From Arthrobacter sp. FW305-BF8 (GTDB lineage: Bacteria; Actinomycetota; Actinomycetes; Actinomycetales; Micrococcaceae), in assembly GCF_021789315.1 (NCBI RefSeq), contig NZ_CP084561.1, positions 1,364,001 through 1,428,000 on the forward strand: a DNA stretch of 64,000 nucleotides, given 5' to 3'. Shown piece by piece: positions 62,264 through 64,000 of this stretch. The notes under the pieces were generated by a model. That model searched no databases, was not told the DNA's origin, and was given only the letters and a program-made list of their open reading frames with translations. A program made the translations under genes and the position numbers. The stretch's first letter is position 1. Every line of letters begins with the position of its first letter.

Positions 62264-63667
<1,404 letters not shown>

Positions 63668-63792
63668 CTGCTGTTACTTGAGTGCGACGGCGGGATGCCG
63701 GCAGATCTGCCGGCCTCCCGTCGTCGTACTTGTGTCAGCTGATCCTGCAAAATGCGGGAGACTGGAACTTCTCGACACGAAGGCGGAACACA

Positions 63793-64000
63793 ATGATCAA
63801 TCTGCAGCAGGATGCCGAAGGCTTCATCCGGATGAACCGGCACTTCCCGGAGGGCATCCTCGTCTCCGTCACGTTTTCCGATGGCGCAGTGGAGGAGGTC
63901 TCTGGCAAGCGGCTTAACCAGGCGTACGACGAAGCCCTCGCCGAGTTCCGCGCGCAGAATCACATGGACGCCAAAGGTTTCTCGCGTTACCAGAAGAGCC
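63793..64000 (+). CDS. Uncharacterised protein, 3' end outside window
   Basis: ATG 63793 opens a frame to the window end (69 codons): MINLQQDAEGFIRMN, HFPEGILVSVTFSDGAVEEV, DEALAEFRAQNHMDAKG. Compact, charged, no membrane segment. Upstream ribosome site is GGAAC-like. The frame is too short to identify. Region 63668-63792 holds no gene. Confidence 0.55.
   Translation, partial: MINLQQDAEGFIRMNRHFPEGILVSVTFSDGAVEEVSGKRLNQAYDEALAEFRAQNHMDAKGFSRYQKS

Overview
The window is high-GC DNA from an actinobacterium. An Arthrobacter/Pseudarthrobacter-type member of the Micrococcaceae fits best, judging by codon bias, gene families (Wadjet, SARP regulator, Ltp/TM2 protein, PRC-barrel/NRAMP operon) and intergenic hairpins of the kind common in that group. 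This assignment is inference; no rRNA or marker gene is present.

Region by region. (1) 1-4.7 kb is a defence island with codon use less GC-rich than the rest: an AIPR-family protein cut by the window edge, then, convergent to it, a protein with an EcoRII-N-like domain, a Dcm-type cytosine-5 methyltransferase and an SRA (5-methylcytosine reader) protein. (2) 5-8.5 kb is nucleoside/ribose salvage: ribokinase, divergent from an MFS transporter and a nucleoside hydrolase. (3) 8.7-15.6 kb is a patchwork of surface or exported proteins (small membrane protein, TM2-Ltp protein, subtilase, membrane-anchored HNH protein) mixed with one intact GntR/HutC regulator, two decayed copies of it, and a duplicated 3' flank. 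(4) 15.6-24.1 kb is polyol catabolism: xylulokinase and a SorC-type regulator, divergent from an ABC importer without its own ATPase, a zinc-dependent polyol dehydrogenase and a mannitol-type dehydrogenase. (5) 24.3-33 kb holds a MazEF-like toxin-antitoxin pair and a type I Wadjet (JetABCD) anti-plasmid system whose jetD is split by an IS256-family element with an 8-bp target duplication. (6) 33-36.7 kb has small regulators, two VOC-fold proteins, an AraC regulator, a GIY-YIG-like protein and an IS/MITE-like remnant. (7) 36.7-41.7 kb is an amino-acid cluster: ThDP-dependent enzyme, Lrp/AsnC regulator, class II aminotransferase and APC permease. (8) 41.9-50.4 kb carries uncharacterised membrane or helical proteins, a fused NodB deacetylase/GT2 glycan synthase behind a long leader, and a GH15 glycosidase operon. 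(9) 50.6-55.1 kb holds a flavoprotein/TfoX pair and a four-gene operon (lipoprotein, atypical NRAMP, two PRC-barrel proteins). (10) 55.2-60.7 kb holds a cold-shock protein, a frameshifted pRiA4b ORF-3-family gene, a SARP/BTAD regulator and NhaA. (11) 60.7-63.7 kb is gluconate use: FCD-type GntR regulator, gluconokinase and GntP permease. A partial gene ends the window.

Themes. Most catabolic clusters show a regulator next to or divergent from its likely targets, with palindromes between them. Long perfect hairpins from at least three sequence families sit at gene 3' ends. No rRNA, tRNA or CRISPR array was seen. The two most notable items are the AIPR/EcoRII-N/Dcm/SRA island, which could be an undescribed defence arrangement, and the IS-inactivated Wadjet operon.
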